A stretch of 13,742 nt of DNA from an uncultured Lachnospiraceae bacterium (GTDB lineage Bacteria; Bacillota; Clostridia; Lachnospirales; Lachnospiraceae), in assembly GCA_910579645.1 (NCBI GenBank), contig CAJTVK010000113.1:1-13742 (forward strand), given 5' to 3'. This document shows, in pieces, positions 1 through 6,354 of this stretch. The position numbers and the translations under genes are program-made. Under the pieces are notes generated by a model. It had not been told where the DNA came from, made no database searches, and worked only from the letters and a program-made list of their open reading frames with translations. Within the stretch, counting starts at the first letter, position 1. Each line of letters starts with the position of its first letter.

Positions 1-87
1 AAAAAAACTCACGCACGGGCGTCCGCCTCCCAACACAACATTCAGGCTGAACTGTCACTTAAAAATTAATTTCCGTGAAAAAAACTC
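1..87. other. Upstream non-coding stretch
   Basis: No gene is supported here. The first 60 bases show no recognisable coding or RNA feature. Positions 60-84 are A/T-rich and adjoin the promoter. The str operon genes (rpsL, rpsG, fusA, tuf) that often precede the S10 operon are not visible. Confidence 0.5.
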
Positions 88-116
88 TTGCATTTTCCGC
101 GTTTATCATGTATACT
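88..116 (+). promoter_or_regulatory. Sigma-A promoter of the S10-spc operon
   Basis: The -35 box TTGCAT (88-93) is separated by exactly 17 nt from the -10 box TATACT (111-116), close to the TTGACA/TATAAT consensus. An A/T-rich stretch at about 60-84 lies just upstream and could act as an UP element, as expected for a strong growth-linked promoter. The start point is predicted near 122-124 and would give a leader of about 350 nt before rpsJ. No other promoter this good was seen in the window, so it probably drives the whole ribosomal-protein cluster. The box match is seen directly; the activity is inferred. Confidence 0.8.
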
Positions 117-121
117 AACAA

Positions 122-471
122 ATGCTGTGGCATGATAGCGATGAAGCGTGAGGTTGCTTTTGCGGAAAAACAATAATCCGCAGAAGGTTTTCCGTGGAGC
201 GAATGTCAAAAACCGGATGTCCGGTTTAGGAAACTGACGACAAGTCACTGTACAGGCAAAAGTTTACTAATGGCCGGCGGAAGGCCGGTAAGGTAGCAAC
301 GATGTGTAGGGAGGCACAGCGGCAGGAGGGACTGCCGGAAGTGTATACCCACTGGCTGTTTGGAAGAGGTACGGATACGGCGTGCCGAAGTCAGGACACA
401 CACGGACGAGTGTACAGTCACCGCTTGTCGTACTTAAGGGTAAAAAGTGCGAAAAGGAGGCGACTTTTTTT
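122..471 (+). promoter_or_regulatory. Long structured 5' leader of the S10 operon
   Basis: About 350 nt of untranslated leader separate the promoter from rpsJ. Perfect or near-perfect stems visible by eye are 161-166/177-182, 210-217/220-227 (AAACCGGA with its complement, extendable by GTCA 205-208 with TGAC 235-238), 274-278/284-288 (CCGGC/GCCGG), 320-325/332-337 (CGGCAG/CTGCCG), 368-373/381-386 (GGTACG/CGTGCC with one G-U pair), 400-403/410-413 and 442-448/463-469. This density suggests a cis-regulatory RNA. By analogy with ribosomal-protein leaders in general, an operon product such as L4 might bind it, but no known family was recognised and the ligand is unknown. I found no convincing internal terminator with a U-tract. 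A short 11-codon ORF (141-176) without a clear Shine-Dalgarno lies inside. Confidence 0.55.
442..469 (+). promoter_or_regulatory. Hairpin carrying the rpsJ Shine-Dalgarno in its loop
   Basis: AAAAAGT (442-448) is complementary to ACTTTTT (463-469), and an inner CG/CG pair can form with one bulged base. The enclosed loop holds the rpsJ Shine-Dalgarno AAAAGGAGG (452-460), and the ATG lies three bases after the right arm. The weak A-U stem could present the ribosome-binding site or gate it. Followed by seven Ts (465-471), it also faintly resembles a terminator, but the arm itself supplies those Ts. Confidence 0.45.
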
Positions 472-789
472 ATGGCAAGTCAGGTAATGAGGATTACATT
501 GAAGGCTTATGACCATCATTTAGTGGATGCATCTGCCAAAAAAATCATCGAAACAGTCAAGAAAAACGGATCACAGGTAAGCGGGCCGGTTCCCCTTCCT
601 ACCAAGAAGGAAGTGGTGACAATCCTTAGGGCGGTTCACAAATACAAAGATTCCAGAGAGCAGTTCGAGCAGAGAACCCACAAAAGGCTGATTGACATTA
701 TCACGCCTACACCGAAGACGGTGGATGCTTTGCAGAGGCTGGAAATGCCGGCAGGCGTGTATATTGATATCAAAATGAAAAATAAATAA
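472..789 (+). CDS. rpsJ: Small ribosomal subunit protein uS10 (NusE)
   Basis: S10 binds 16S rRNA in the 30S head. With NusB it also acts as NusE in transcription antitermination. The 105-residue product has the family length (about 102-105) and the typical SGPVPLPTK segment (residues 37-45), the HKYKDSREQFEQRTHKR loop (56-72) facing the decoding region, and a C-terminal PAGVYIDIK. The ATG at 472 was chosen because AAAAGGAGG (452-460) precedes it and MASQVMRITLKAYDH matches the family N-terminus. An in-frame ATG at 382 would add 30 non-conserved residues with no ribosome-binding site. It is the first gene of the operon, followed by a 104-nt spacer before rplC. Confidence 0.97.
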   Translation: MASQVMRITLKAYDHHLVDASAKKIIETVKKNGSQVSGPVPLPTKKEVVTILRAVHKYKDSREQFEQRTHKRLIDIITPTPKTVDALQRLEMPAGVYIDIKMKNK

Positions 790-893
790 AACATGACCCC
801 TACTAGTATGCAAAGCTTCGGAAGCCGTGCGGGTGCAGGACATGCGTTCGGCGGGAAGGGCTAGGCCGCTGTAGAACAGACAGGAGGTAAGAA

Positions 894-1571
894 ATGAAAA
901 AAGCTATTTTGGCAACAAAAGTCGGAATGACTCAAATCTTCAACGAAGACGGTTCCCTGATTCCGGTAACGGTGCTTCAGGCCGGACCGTGTGTGGTTAC
1001 ACAGATTAAGACAGTGGAAAACGACGGCTATAAGGCAGTGCAGGTCGGCTTTATCGACAAGAAGGAAAAGATTGTCAACAAAGATAAGGGCGGCAGGAAA
1101 GACGTGATTCACAGACACGGCGTGAACAAGCCGATGAAAGGGCACTTTGCAAAGGCGGGAGTTTCCAGTAAAAGATATGTAAGGGAATTCAAGTTTGAGA
1201 ATGCGGAAGAGTATGCCTTGGGCAATGAAATCAAAGCCGACATTTTCTCGGCAGGCGACAAGATTGATGCATCCGCTATTTCCAAAGGAAAAGGATTCCA
1301 GGGCGCAATCAAGAGACACGGGCAGCACAGAGGCCCCATGGCGCACGGTTCCAAATTCCACCGTCACCAAGGCTCTAACGGCGCATGTTCCTCACCGAGC
1401 CGTGTGTTCAAAGGAAAAGGGATGCCGGGACATATGGGCTGCGTAAAGGTTACCGTTCAGAATCTGGAAGTCGTAAGAGTGGATGCCGAGAAGAATCTGC
1501 TGCTTGTGAAAGGTGCTGTTCCGGGACCGAGAAAAGCTTTAGTGACTATAAAAGAAACCGTGAAGGGTTAA
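894..1571 (+). CDS. rplC: Large ribosomal subunit protein uL3
   Basis: L3 is an early 50S assembly protein that binds the 3' part of 23S rRNA; its long central loop reaches toward the peptidyl-transferase centre. Visible family marks are the N-terminal AILATKVGMTQIF, SKGKGFQGAIKRHGQ, the RGPMAHGSKFHRHQGS loop, RVFKGKGMPGHMG and the C-terminal NLLLVKGAVPGP. The start has AGGAGGT (882-888) five bases upstream. At 225 residues it is longer than the roughly 209 of Bacillus L3, mainly because of about 16 extra residues near 61-76, bounded by repeated VNK triplets. This follows rpsJ and precedes rplD by 30 nt. Confidence 0.97.
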   Translation: MKKAILATKVGMTQIFNEDGSLIPVTVLQAGPCVVTQIKTVENDGYKAVQVGFIDKKEKIVNKDKGGRKDVIHRHGVNKPMKGHFAKAGVSSKRYVREFKFENAEEYALGNEIKADIFSAGDKIDASAISKGKGFQGAIKRHGQHRGPMAHGSKFHRHQGSNGACSSPSRVFKGKGMPGHMGCVKVTVQNLEVVRVDAEKNLLLVKGAVPGPRKALVTIKETVKG

Positions 1572-1601
1572 ACCTGAACGGGTGAAAGGAGGACCATTCA
1601 G

Positions 1602-2258
1602 ATGGCAAAGGTATCTGTTTATAATATGGAAGGCAAAGAAGTCGGTACGATGGATTTGAATGATGCGGTGTTTGGCGTCGAAGTCAATGAACATCTGGTA
1701 CACATGGCAGTCGTACAGTATCTTGCAAACAAACGTCAGGGAACACAGAAGGCAAAAACGCGTTCGGAAGTATCCGGCGGCGGAAGGAAGCCTTGGAGGC
1801 AGAAAGGAACGGGCCATGCAAGGCAGGGTTCCATAAGGGCTCCCCAGTGGAAGGGCGGCGGCGTAGTATTCGCACCCGTGCCGAGGGATTATTCCTTCAA
1901 AATAAACAAGAAAGAGAAAAGGGCAGCATTGAGATCCGCTCTGACAAGCAGGGTGCAGGGCAACAAGCTGATTGTGCTGGATGAACTGAAGCTGGACACG
2001 ATTAAGACGAAGGAATTCAGGAAAGTGCTGAGCAACCTGAACGTGAATAAGGCATTGGTCGTTACGGGAACCATTGACAACAATCTGTATCTTTCCGCAA
2101 GGAATCTCCCGGATGTGAAGACTTCATATGTGACGATTGAAGCGGCGGGAGAGGCAAAGGAAATTAAGAGCAATATCAACGTATATAATATCATGAAATA
2201 TGATACGTTAGTGCTGACAAAAGACGCAGTGGCAAATATCGAGGAGGTGTACGCATAA
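1602..2258 (+). CDS. rplD: Large ribosomal subunit protein uL4
   Basis: L4 binds 23S rRNA, and its extended loop lines the narrow part of the peptide exit tunnel. The tunnel-loop signature GGGRKPWRQKGTGHARQGS lies at about residues 59-77, followed by APQWKGGGVVFAP. Changes at this loop cause macrolide resistance in other bacteria; the motif here looks wild type. In proteobacteria L4 represses its own S10 operon; whether it does so here is unknown. The start has AAAGGAGG (1585-1592) upstream. The 218 residues slightly exceed the usual 205-210. Its stop codon overlaps the rplW start by one base (TAATG), indicating translational coupling. Confidence 0.96.
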   Translation: MAKVSVYNMEGKEVGTMDLNDAVFGVEVNEHLVHMAVVQYLANKRQGTQKAKTRSEVSGGGRKPWRQKGTGHARQGSIRAPQWKGGGVVFAPVPRDYSFKINKKEKRAALRSALTSRVQGNKLIVLDELKLDTIKTKEFRKVLSNLNVNKALVVTGTIDNNLYLSARNLPDVKTSYVTIEAAGEAKEIKSNINVYNIMKYDTLVLTKDAVANIEEVYA

Positions 2259-2557
2259 TGGCAGCGATTCAATATTATGATGTAATCCTCAAACCGGTTA
2301 TCACCGAGAAGAGTATGGCTGGTATGAGCGAAAAGAAATATACGTTTTTGGTTCATACGGAAGCAAATAAGACACAGATTAAAGAAGCTGTGGAGAAAAT
2401 GTTCGAAGGGACAAAAGTGAAGAAAGTCAATACCATGAACTTGGATGGGAAAATCAAAAGGCGCGGAATGACTTACGGCAAAACAGCCAAAGTGAAAAAG
2501 GCAATCGTGCAGCTGACCGAGGACAGCAAAGATATCGAAATCTTTACCGGCCTGTAA
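2258..2557 (+). CDS. rplW: Large ribosomal subunit protein uL23
   Basis: L23 sits at the rim of the exit tunnel and is the docking site for trigger factor and the signal recognition particle. The 99-residue product has the typical N-terminal YYDVILKPVITEKSM, the KYTFLVHTEANKTQIKEAVE segment, and the basic KVKKVNTMNLDGKIKRRG region. The ATG overlaps the rplD stop by one base, and its GAGGAGGTG ribosome-binding site lies inside the end of rplD. A 73-nt spacer with a strong hairpin separates it from rplB. Confidence 0.96.
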   Translation: MAAIQYYDVILKPVITEKSMAGMSEKKYTFLVHTEANKTQIKEAVEKMFEGTKVKKVNTMNLDGKIKRRGMTYGKTAKVKKAIVQLTEDSKDIEIFTGL

Positions 2558-2585
2558 AAACGCGTTGGAACAGAAATGAATGTAT

Positions 2586-2601
2586 GCGGGCAGCAGCCCG
2601 C
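2586..2601 (+). other. Stem-loop in the rplW-rplB spacer
   Basis: GCGGGC (2586-2591) and GCCCGC (2596-2601) form a perfect six-base stem with the tetraloop AGCA, extendable by a T-G pair. No T-run follows, so it is not an intrinsic terminator. It ends 29 nt before the rplB start and might affect mRNA stability or processing, which is an inference. Confidence 0.6.
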
Positions 2602-2630
2602 GCAAAACCAGAAGTAAAGGAGAAAGAACC

Positions 2631-3473
2631 ATGGGAATCAAGACATATAACCCATATACACCTTCCAGAAGGCACATGACCGGCTCTGATTTTTCGGAAA
2701 TAACAAAGAAGACTCCGGAGAAATCTCTTTGCGTTTCCCTGAAGAAAAATGCCGGACGTAACAATCAGGGTAAAATCACAGTAAGGCACCGCGGAGGCGG
2801 ACATAAGAGAAAATACAGAATCATTGACTTTAAGAGACTGAAGGACGGCGTTCCGGCAAAAGTCATCGGCATTGAGTACGATCCTAACAGGTCGGCAAAC
2901 ATTGCGCTTATCTGCTATGAAGACGGACAGAAAGCATATATCATTGCTCCGCAGGGACTGACCGACGGCATGACGGTCATGAACGGGCCGGAAGCCGAAG
3001 TGAGAGTGGGCAACTGCCTGCCGCTGTCCGAGATTCCGGTCGGTACACAGGTACACAACATCGAACTGCATCCCGGCAAGGGAGGGCAGCTGGTCCGTTC
3101 CGCAGGGAACAGCGCGCAGCTGATGGCGAAAGAAGGGAAATATGCCACTTTGAGGCTTCCTTCCGGTGAAATGAGAATGGTTCCGGCTGTCTGCAGGGCA
3201 ACGATAGGCATCGTAGGGAATGCGGACCATAACCTTATCAATATCGGTAAAGCAGGGCGCAAACGCCATATGGGCTTCCGTCCGACGGTTCGCGGTTCCG
3301 TCATGAACCCGAATGACCATCCGCACGGCGGCGGCGAAGGCAAGACAGGAATCGGACGTCCGGGCCCGAGCACGCCTTGGGGCAAACCGGCTCTTGGCCT
3401 GAAGACGCGCAAGAAGAAAAAAGCGTCCGATAAGCTGATTGTAAGAAGAAGAGACGGAAGAACGATTAAATAA
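2631..3473 (+). CDS. rplB: Large ribosomal subunit protein uL2
   Basis: L2 binds 23S rRNA domain IV, helps join the subunits and is close to the peptidyl-transferase centre. The 280 residues match the family (about 275-277). Visible motifs are GRNNQGKITVRHRGGGHKR (42-60), the SH3-like core around YATLRLPSGEMRMV, and the conserved MNPNDHPHGGGEGK loop (225-238) with its histidine at 230. The ATG at 2631 has AAAGGAGA upstream. An in-frame ATG at 2580 would add 17 residues encoded by the hairpin-bearing spacer and was not chosen. It is followed 14 nt later by rpsS. Confidence 0.97.
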   Translation: MGIKTYNPYTPSRRHMTGSDFSEITKKTPEKSLCVSLKKNAGRNNQGKITVRHRGGGHKRKYRIIDFKRLKDGVPAKVIGIEYDPNRSANIALICYEDGQKAYIIAPQGLTDGMTVMNGPEAEVRVGNCLPLSEIPVGTQVHNIELHPGKGGQLVRSAGNSAQLMAKEGKYATLRLPSGEMRMVPAVCRATIGIVGNADHNLINIGKAGRKRHMGFRPTVRGSVMNPNDHPHGGGEGKTGIGRPGPSTPWGKPALGLKTRKKKKASDKLIVRRRDGRTIK

Positions 3474-3487
3474 GAGGAGGAAGAAAA

Positions 3488-3769
3488 ATGGCTAGATCAT
3501 TGAAAAAAGGACCGTTTGCAGACGAGAGCTTACTGAAGAAAGTAGATGCCATGAATGCAGCAGGGCAGAAACAGGTAATCAAGACTTGGTCCCGCCGGTC
3601 TACAATTTTCCCTTCATTCGTGGGGCATACGTTTGCGGTTCATGACGGAAGGAAACATGTGCCCGTGTATGTGACGGAAGACATGGTTGGGCATAAGCTG
3701 GGTGAGTTTGTGGCAACCAGAACTTACAGAGGCCATGGAAAAGACGAAAAGAAATCAAAAGTCAGATAG
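3488..3769 (+). CDS. rpsS: Small ribosomal subunit protein uS19
   Basis: S19 forms a complex with S13 in the 30S head and contacts the A-site finger of the large subunit. The 93-residue product opens with MARSLKKGPFADESLLKK and contains KTWSRRSTIFPSFVGHTFAVHDGRKHVPV and GHKLGEFVATRTYRGH, all family hallmarks at the expected length. GAGGAGG directly follows the rplB stop and precedes the ATG. The basic C-terminal tail is ordinary for the family. Confidence 0.97.
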   Translation: MARSLKKGPFADESLLKKVDAMNAAGQKQVIKTWSRRSTIFPSFVGHTFAVHDGRKHVPVYVTEDMVGHKLGEFVATRTYRGHGKDEKKSKVR

Positions 3770-3802
3770 TGGACGCATGAAAGTTGGAAGGAGGAGCAAA
3801 AA

Positions 3803-4207
3803 ATGGCAAAGGGACATAGAACCCAGATAAAGAGAGAAAGAAATGCGCAGAAAGATGTCAGGCCTTCGGCTAAGTTATCTTACGCCAGAATTTCTGTACA
3901 GAAAGCATGTTTCGTTCTGGATGCCATCAGAGGCAAAAATGTTGAGACAGCGCTTGCTGTTTTGGAATATAACCCGAGATATGCTTCCGGGGTGATTAAG
4001 AAATTATTGGAATCGGCAATTGCAAATGCGGAATATAAGTACAGTCAGGATCCGACTAAGTACCCGAATCCGGAGAACCTTTACATTGCGGAATGCTTTG
4101 CAAATAAGGGACCTACCATGAAGAGAGTAAGACCGAGGGCACAGGGCAGGGCTTATAGAATCGAAAAGAGAACGAGCCATATCACAATCGTCCTCGATGC
4201 TAAGTAG
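3803..4207 (+). CDS. rplV: Large ribosomal subunit protein uL22, N-terminally extended
   Basis: L22 binds all six 23S rRNA domains, and its beta-hairpin lines the exit tunnel opposite L4. The core runs from about residue 25 (LSYARISVQKACFVLDAIRGK). The tunnel hairpin KRVRPRAQGRAYRIEKRTSH is near the C-terminus and looks unmutated for macrolide sensitivity. At 134 residues it exceeds the usual 110-115 because of a basic N-terminal extension, MAKGHRTQIKRERNAQKDVR. That extension is, to my knowledge, common in Lachnospiraceae. The start is supported by GGAAGGAGG just upstream. An 84-nt spacer follows before rpsC. Confidence 0.95.
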   Translation: MAKGHRTQIKRERNAQKDVRPSAKLSYARISVQKACFVLDAIRGKNVETALAVLEYNPRYASGVIKKLLESAIANAEYKYSQDPTKYPNPENLYIAECFANKGPTMKRVRPRAQGRAYRIEKRTSHITIVLDAK

Positions 4208-4232
4208 ACAATGCCTCGCTAGAGCGGGCCAA

Positions 4233-4264
4233 ATACTCCGTAAATGAAATCTGCGGCGGAGTAT
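4233..4264 (+). other. Stem-loop in the rplV-rpsC spacer
   Basis: ATACTCCG (4233-4240) and CGGAGTAT (4257-4264) are perfect eight-base complements around a 16-nt loop. A smaller stem, CTCGC/GCGGG with a TAGA loop, precedes it at about 4215-4228. No T-run follows. It lies between the rplV stop and the rpsC Shine-Dalgarno and could influence translation of rpsC or mRNA decay, which is an inference. Confidence 0.6.
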
Positions 4265-4291
4265 GGATGAAGAAAGGAGAAATTAGAGTTA

Positions 4292-4969
4292 ATGGGACAG
4301 AAAGTTAATCCTCACGGTTTAAGAGTCGGCATTATTAAAGATTGGGATTCTAAATGGTATGCTGATGCTGAGTTTTCAGATTTTCTGGTAGAAGATTACA
4401 ATATCAGAAAATTCCTTAAAAAGAAATTATACAGCGCCGGAGTTTCCAAGATTGAAATCGAAAGGGCTTCCGACAGGATCAAAGTGATTATCTACACGGC
4501 AAAACCGGGTGTTGTCATCGGTAAGGGCGGTGCGGAAATTGAAGTGACCAAGAAAGAACTGTCTAAAATCACGGATAAGAAAGTATTAGTGGATATCAAA
4601 GAAATCAAGAGGCCTGACAGGGATGCACAGCTTGTGGCGGAAAACATTGCGCAGCAGCTTGAGAACCGTGTATCTTTCAGACGTGCCATGAAATCCTGCA
4701 TGAGCAGGACCATGAAAGCAGGGGCGCTCGGAATCAAGACTTCCTGCTCAGGACGTCTTGGCGGGGCAGATATGGCGCGTACGGAATTTTACAGCGAAGG
4801 TACCATCCCGCTTCAGACTTTGCGTGCAGACATTGACTACGGTTTCGCGGAAGCAGACACAACCTATGGCAAGGTAGGCGTAAAAGTATGGATTTACAAA
4901 GGTGAGGTACTTCCTACTAAGAACAAAAACGAAGAAAAGGTATCTTCGGAGGAAGGGAGCGATAAATAA
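4292..4969 (+). CDS. rpsC: Small ribosomal subunit protein uS3
   Basis: S3 lies at the mRNA entry channel of the 30S subunit and contributes to mRNA helicase activity. It starts with MGQKVNPHGLRVGIIKDW. A type II KH domain carries the GKGG signature at residues 77-80, and the C-terminal S3 domain contains RRAMKSCMSRTMKAGALGIK and SGRLGGADMARTEFYSEG. Length 225 is typical, ending in an acidic, probably flexible tail (KNEEKVSSEEGSDK). AAAGGAG lies 12 nt upstream. Its stop overlaps the rplP start by one base. Confidence 0.97.
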   Translation: MGQKVNPHGLRVGIIKDWDSKWYADAEFSDFLVEDYNIRKFLKKKLYSAGVSKIEIERASDRIKVIIYTAKPGVVIGKGGAEIEVTKKELSKITDKKVLVDIKEIKRPDRDAQLVAENIAQQLENRVSFRRAMKSCMSRTMKAGALGIKTSCSGRLGGADMARTEFYSEGTIPLQTLRADIDYGFAEADTTYGKVGVKVWIYKGEVLPTKNKNEEKVSSEEGSDK

Positions 4970-5406
4970 TGTTAATGCCTAAGAGAGTAAAACGTCGTAA
5001 ACAGTTCCGTGGTTCTATGGCAGGAAAAGCAACCCGCGGCAATACCATTACCTACGGTGAGTACGGTATTATAGCATTAGAACCCTGTTGGATCCGTTCC
5101 AACCAGATAGAGGCGGCCCGTATCGCCATGACACGTTATATCAAGCGCGGCGGTAAGGTCTGGATTAAGATTTTCCCCGATAAGCCTGTAACGGCAAAAC
5201 CGGCCGAGACGCGTATGGGTTCCGGTAAAGGTACCTTGGAATATTGGGTAGCGGTAGTTAAGCCGGGACGCGTAATGTTTGAAATTGCCGGAGTTTCGGA
5301 AGAAGTTGCAAAAGAAGCATTGCGTCTTGCAACACATAAGCTTCCATGTAAATGTAAAATTGTTTCGAAAGCAGACTTGGAAGGCGGTGTATCAAATGAA
5401 ATCTAA
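4969..5406 (+). CDS. rplP: Large ribosomal subunit protein uL16
   Basis: L16 organises the tRNA-binding architecture of the 50S subunit near the A site. The 145-residue product has MLMPKRVKRRKQFRGSMAGK, RGGKVWIKIFPDKPVTAKP, TRMGSGKGTLEYWVAVVKPG and a C-terminal ATHKLPCK. The ATG at 4969, overlapping the rpsC stop, was preferred over the ATG at 4975 because Gram-positive L16 usually begins ML(M/L)PKRVK. The Shine-Dalgarno GGAGGAAGGGAG lies within the end of rpsC. The 3' end overlaps rpmC by 11 nt. The opening of the gene uses CGT arginine codons more than neighbouring genes. Confidence 0.96.
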   Translation: MLMPKRVKRRKQFRGSMAGKATRGNTITYGEYGIIALEPCWIRSNQIEAARIAMTRYIKRGGKVWIKIFPDKPVTAKPAETRMGSGKGTLEYWVAVVKPGRVMFEIAGVSEEVAKEALRLATHKLPCKCKIVSKADLEGGVSNEI

Positions 5407-5605
5407 GAAGTATGTAGAAGATTTAAGGACAAAATCAGCTGCAGAACTAGCACAGGAATTGGTGGCTGCTAAAAAAGAACTTTTCAATCTGAGATTCCAG
5501 AACGCAACAAACCAATTAGACAATACAGCCAGAATCAAAGAAGTCAGAAAGAATATTGCCAGAATACAGACTATCATCACACAGAAAGAAAAGGCTGCAC
5601 AGTAA
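5396..5605 (+). CDS. rpmC: Large ribosomal subunit protein uL29
   Basis: L29 is a two-helix protein near the tunnel exit, next to L23. The 69-residue product has the pattern EDLRTKSAAELAQELVAAKKELFNLRFQ followed by NTARIKEVRKNIARIQTI, typical of the family. The start at 5396 lies inside rplP (11-nt overlap in another frame) and gives the family N-terminus MKSKKYVEDLR. A weak AAGGCGGTG at about 5381-5389 serves as ribosome-binding site, so translation is probably coupled to rplP. The same frame is open for 39 codons upstream within rplP, but that extension resembles nothing in the family. Confidence 0.95.
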   Translation: MKSKKYVEDLRTKSAAELAQELVAAKKELFNLRFQNATNQLDNTARIKEVRKNIARIQTIITQKEKAAQ

Positions 5606-5624
5606 AAGCTGCGGGGCAGGCTTT
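5605..5624 (+). other. Stem-loop right after rpmC
   Basis: Beginning at the last base of the rpmC stop codon, AAAGCTGC (5605-5612) pairs with GCAGGCTTT (5616-5624) with one bulged G (5619) and a GGG loop. No T-tract follows. It belongs to a set of short hairpins that occupy the longer spacers of this operon. Confidence 0.5.
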
Positions 5625-5655
5625 GAGGCTTGATTGTTAGAAAGGAGAATCATCC

Positions 5656-5910
5656 GTGGAAAGAAATTTAAGAAAAACGCGTACTGGTAAAGTAACCAGT
5701 AATAAAATGGATAAAACAATAGTTGTTTCCATCGAGAACCATGTAAAGCATCCTCTTTACAACAAAATTGTGAAGAGAACTTATAAGCTGAAAGCACATG
5801 ACGAGAAGAACGAATGCAACATCGGCGATACGGTGAAAGTAATGGAGACAAGGCCTTTATCCAAAGACAAGAGATGGAGACTTGTAGAGATTGTCGAAAG
5901 AGCGAAGTAA
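5656..5910 (+). CDS. rpsQ: Small ribosomal subunit protein uS17
   Basis: S17 is an OB-fold primary binder of the 16S 5' domain, needed early in 30S assembly. The 84-residue product reads MERNLRKTRTGKVTSNKMDKT, followed by HPLYNKIVKRTYKLKAHDE, IGDTVKVMETRPLSKDKRWRL and VEIVERAK, a full family match. The start is GTG, with AAAGGAG about 9 nt upstream. It closes the S10 part of the cluster; a 65-nt spacer precedes rplN. Confidence 0.96.
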   Translation: MERNLRKTRTGKVTSNKMDKTIVVSIENHVKHPLYNKIVKRTYKLKAHDEKNECNIGDTVKVMETRPLSKDKRWRLVEIVERAK

Positions 5911-5919
5911 TGAATACAT

Positions 5920-5948
5920 TTTTCCGGGGCGCGTCGTCTCCGGGAAGG
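5920..5948 (+). other. Stem-loop in the rpsQ-rplN spacer
   Basis: TTTTCCGG (5920-5927) pairs with CCGGGAAGG (5940-5948) with one bulged G and terminal G-U pairs, around a 12-nt loop. It marks the junction between the classical S10 and spc operons. There is no terminator T-run and no clear promoter here, so read-through is likely. Confidence 0.45.
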
Positions 5949-5975
5949 TGAATGAATTTTGGAAGGAGAAATAGC

Positions 5976-6344
5976 ATGATTCAGCAAGAGACCAGACTCA
6001 AGGTTGCTGATAACACAGGTGCAAAAGAACTTCTCTGCATCAGGGTTATGGGCGGCTCCACAAGAAGATATGCGCATATCGGCGATATTATTGTTGCTAC
6101 GGTTAAAGATGCAACACCCGGCGGTGTTGTAAAAAAAGGCGACGTAGTGAAGGCTGTAGTAGTTCGTACCGTAAACAAGACACGCCGCAAAGACGGTTCA
6201 TATATCAGATTTGACGAAAACGCTGCTGTTATTATCAAGGACGACAAGACTCCGAGAGGAACCCGTATATTTGGGCCAGTGGCAAGAGAGCTTCGTGAGA
6301 AACAGTTTATGAAGATTGTTTCCTTGGCTCCCGAAGTATTATAG
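5976..6344 (+). CDS. rplN: Large ribosomal subunit protein uL14
   Basis: L14 lies at the subunit interface and forms bridges to 16S rRNA; it is also the docking site of the silencing factor RsfS. At 122 residues it has the family length. It begins MIQQETRLKVADNTGAKELLCIRV and carries PGGVVKKGDVVKAVVVRT, RRKDGSYIRFDENAAVI, and the C-terminal GTRIFGPVARELREKQFMKI. The ATG at 5976 is supported by GGAAGGAG (5961-5968). An in-frame ATG at 5952 would add eight non-conserved residues and lacks a ribosome-binding site. The rplX Shine-Dalgarno overlaps its stop codon. Confidence 0.97.
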   Translation: MIQQETRLKVADNTGAKELLCIRVMGGSTRRYAHIGDIIVATVKDATPGGVVKKGDVVKAVVVRTVNKTRRKDGSYIRFDENAAVIIKDDKTPRGTRIFGPVARELREKQFMKIVSLAPEVL

Positions 6345-6354
6345 GAGGTGCCGA

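Noticed and set aside
289..297. TAAGGTAGC in the leader is identical to a segment of 23S rRNA domain IV (E. coli about 1926-1934), suggesting rRNA mimicry
   Set aside because: A nine-base match between a 350-nt leader and a 2.9-kb rRNA is expected several times by chance, and the flanking bases do not match.
302..487. 61-codon open frame in the leader overlapping the rpsJ start
   Set aside because: No good ribosome-binding site, arginine-rich low-plausibility protein, runs through several perfect hairpins, and overlaps rpsJ in another frame.
1889..2764. 291-codon open frame on the - strand across rplD, rplW and rplB
   Set aside because: It is antisense to three clearly identified ribosomal-protein genes, has no family resemblance, and is explained by their codon bias.
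4969..5260. More CGT/CGC arginine codons at the start of rplP, suggesting transfer
   Set aside because: The gene is the expected orthologue in the expected place; rplR and rpsE show similar local CGT use, so this is normal variation for highly expressed genes.
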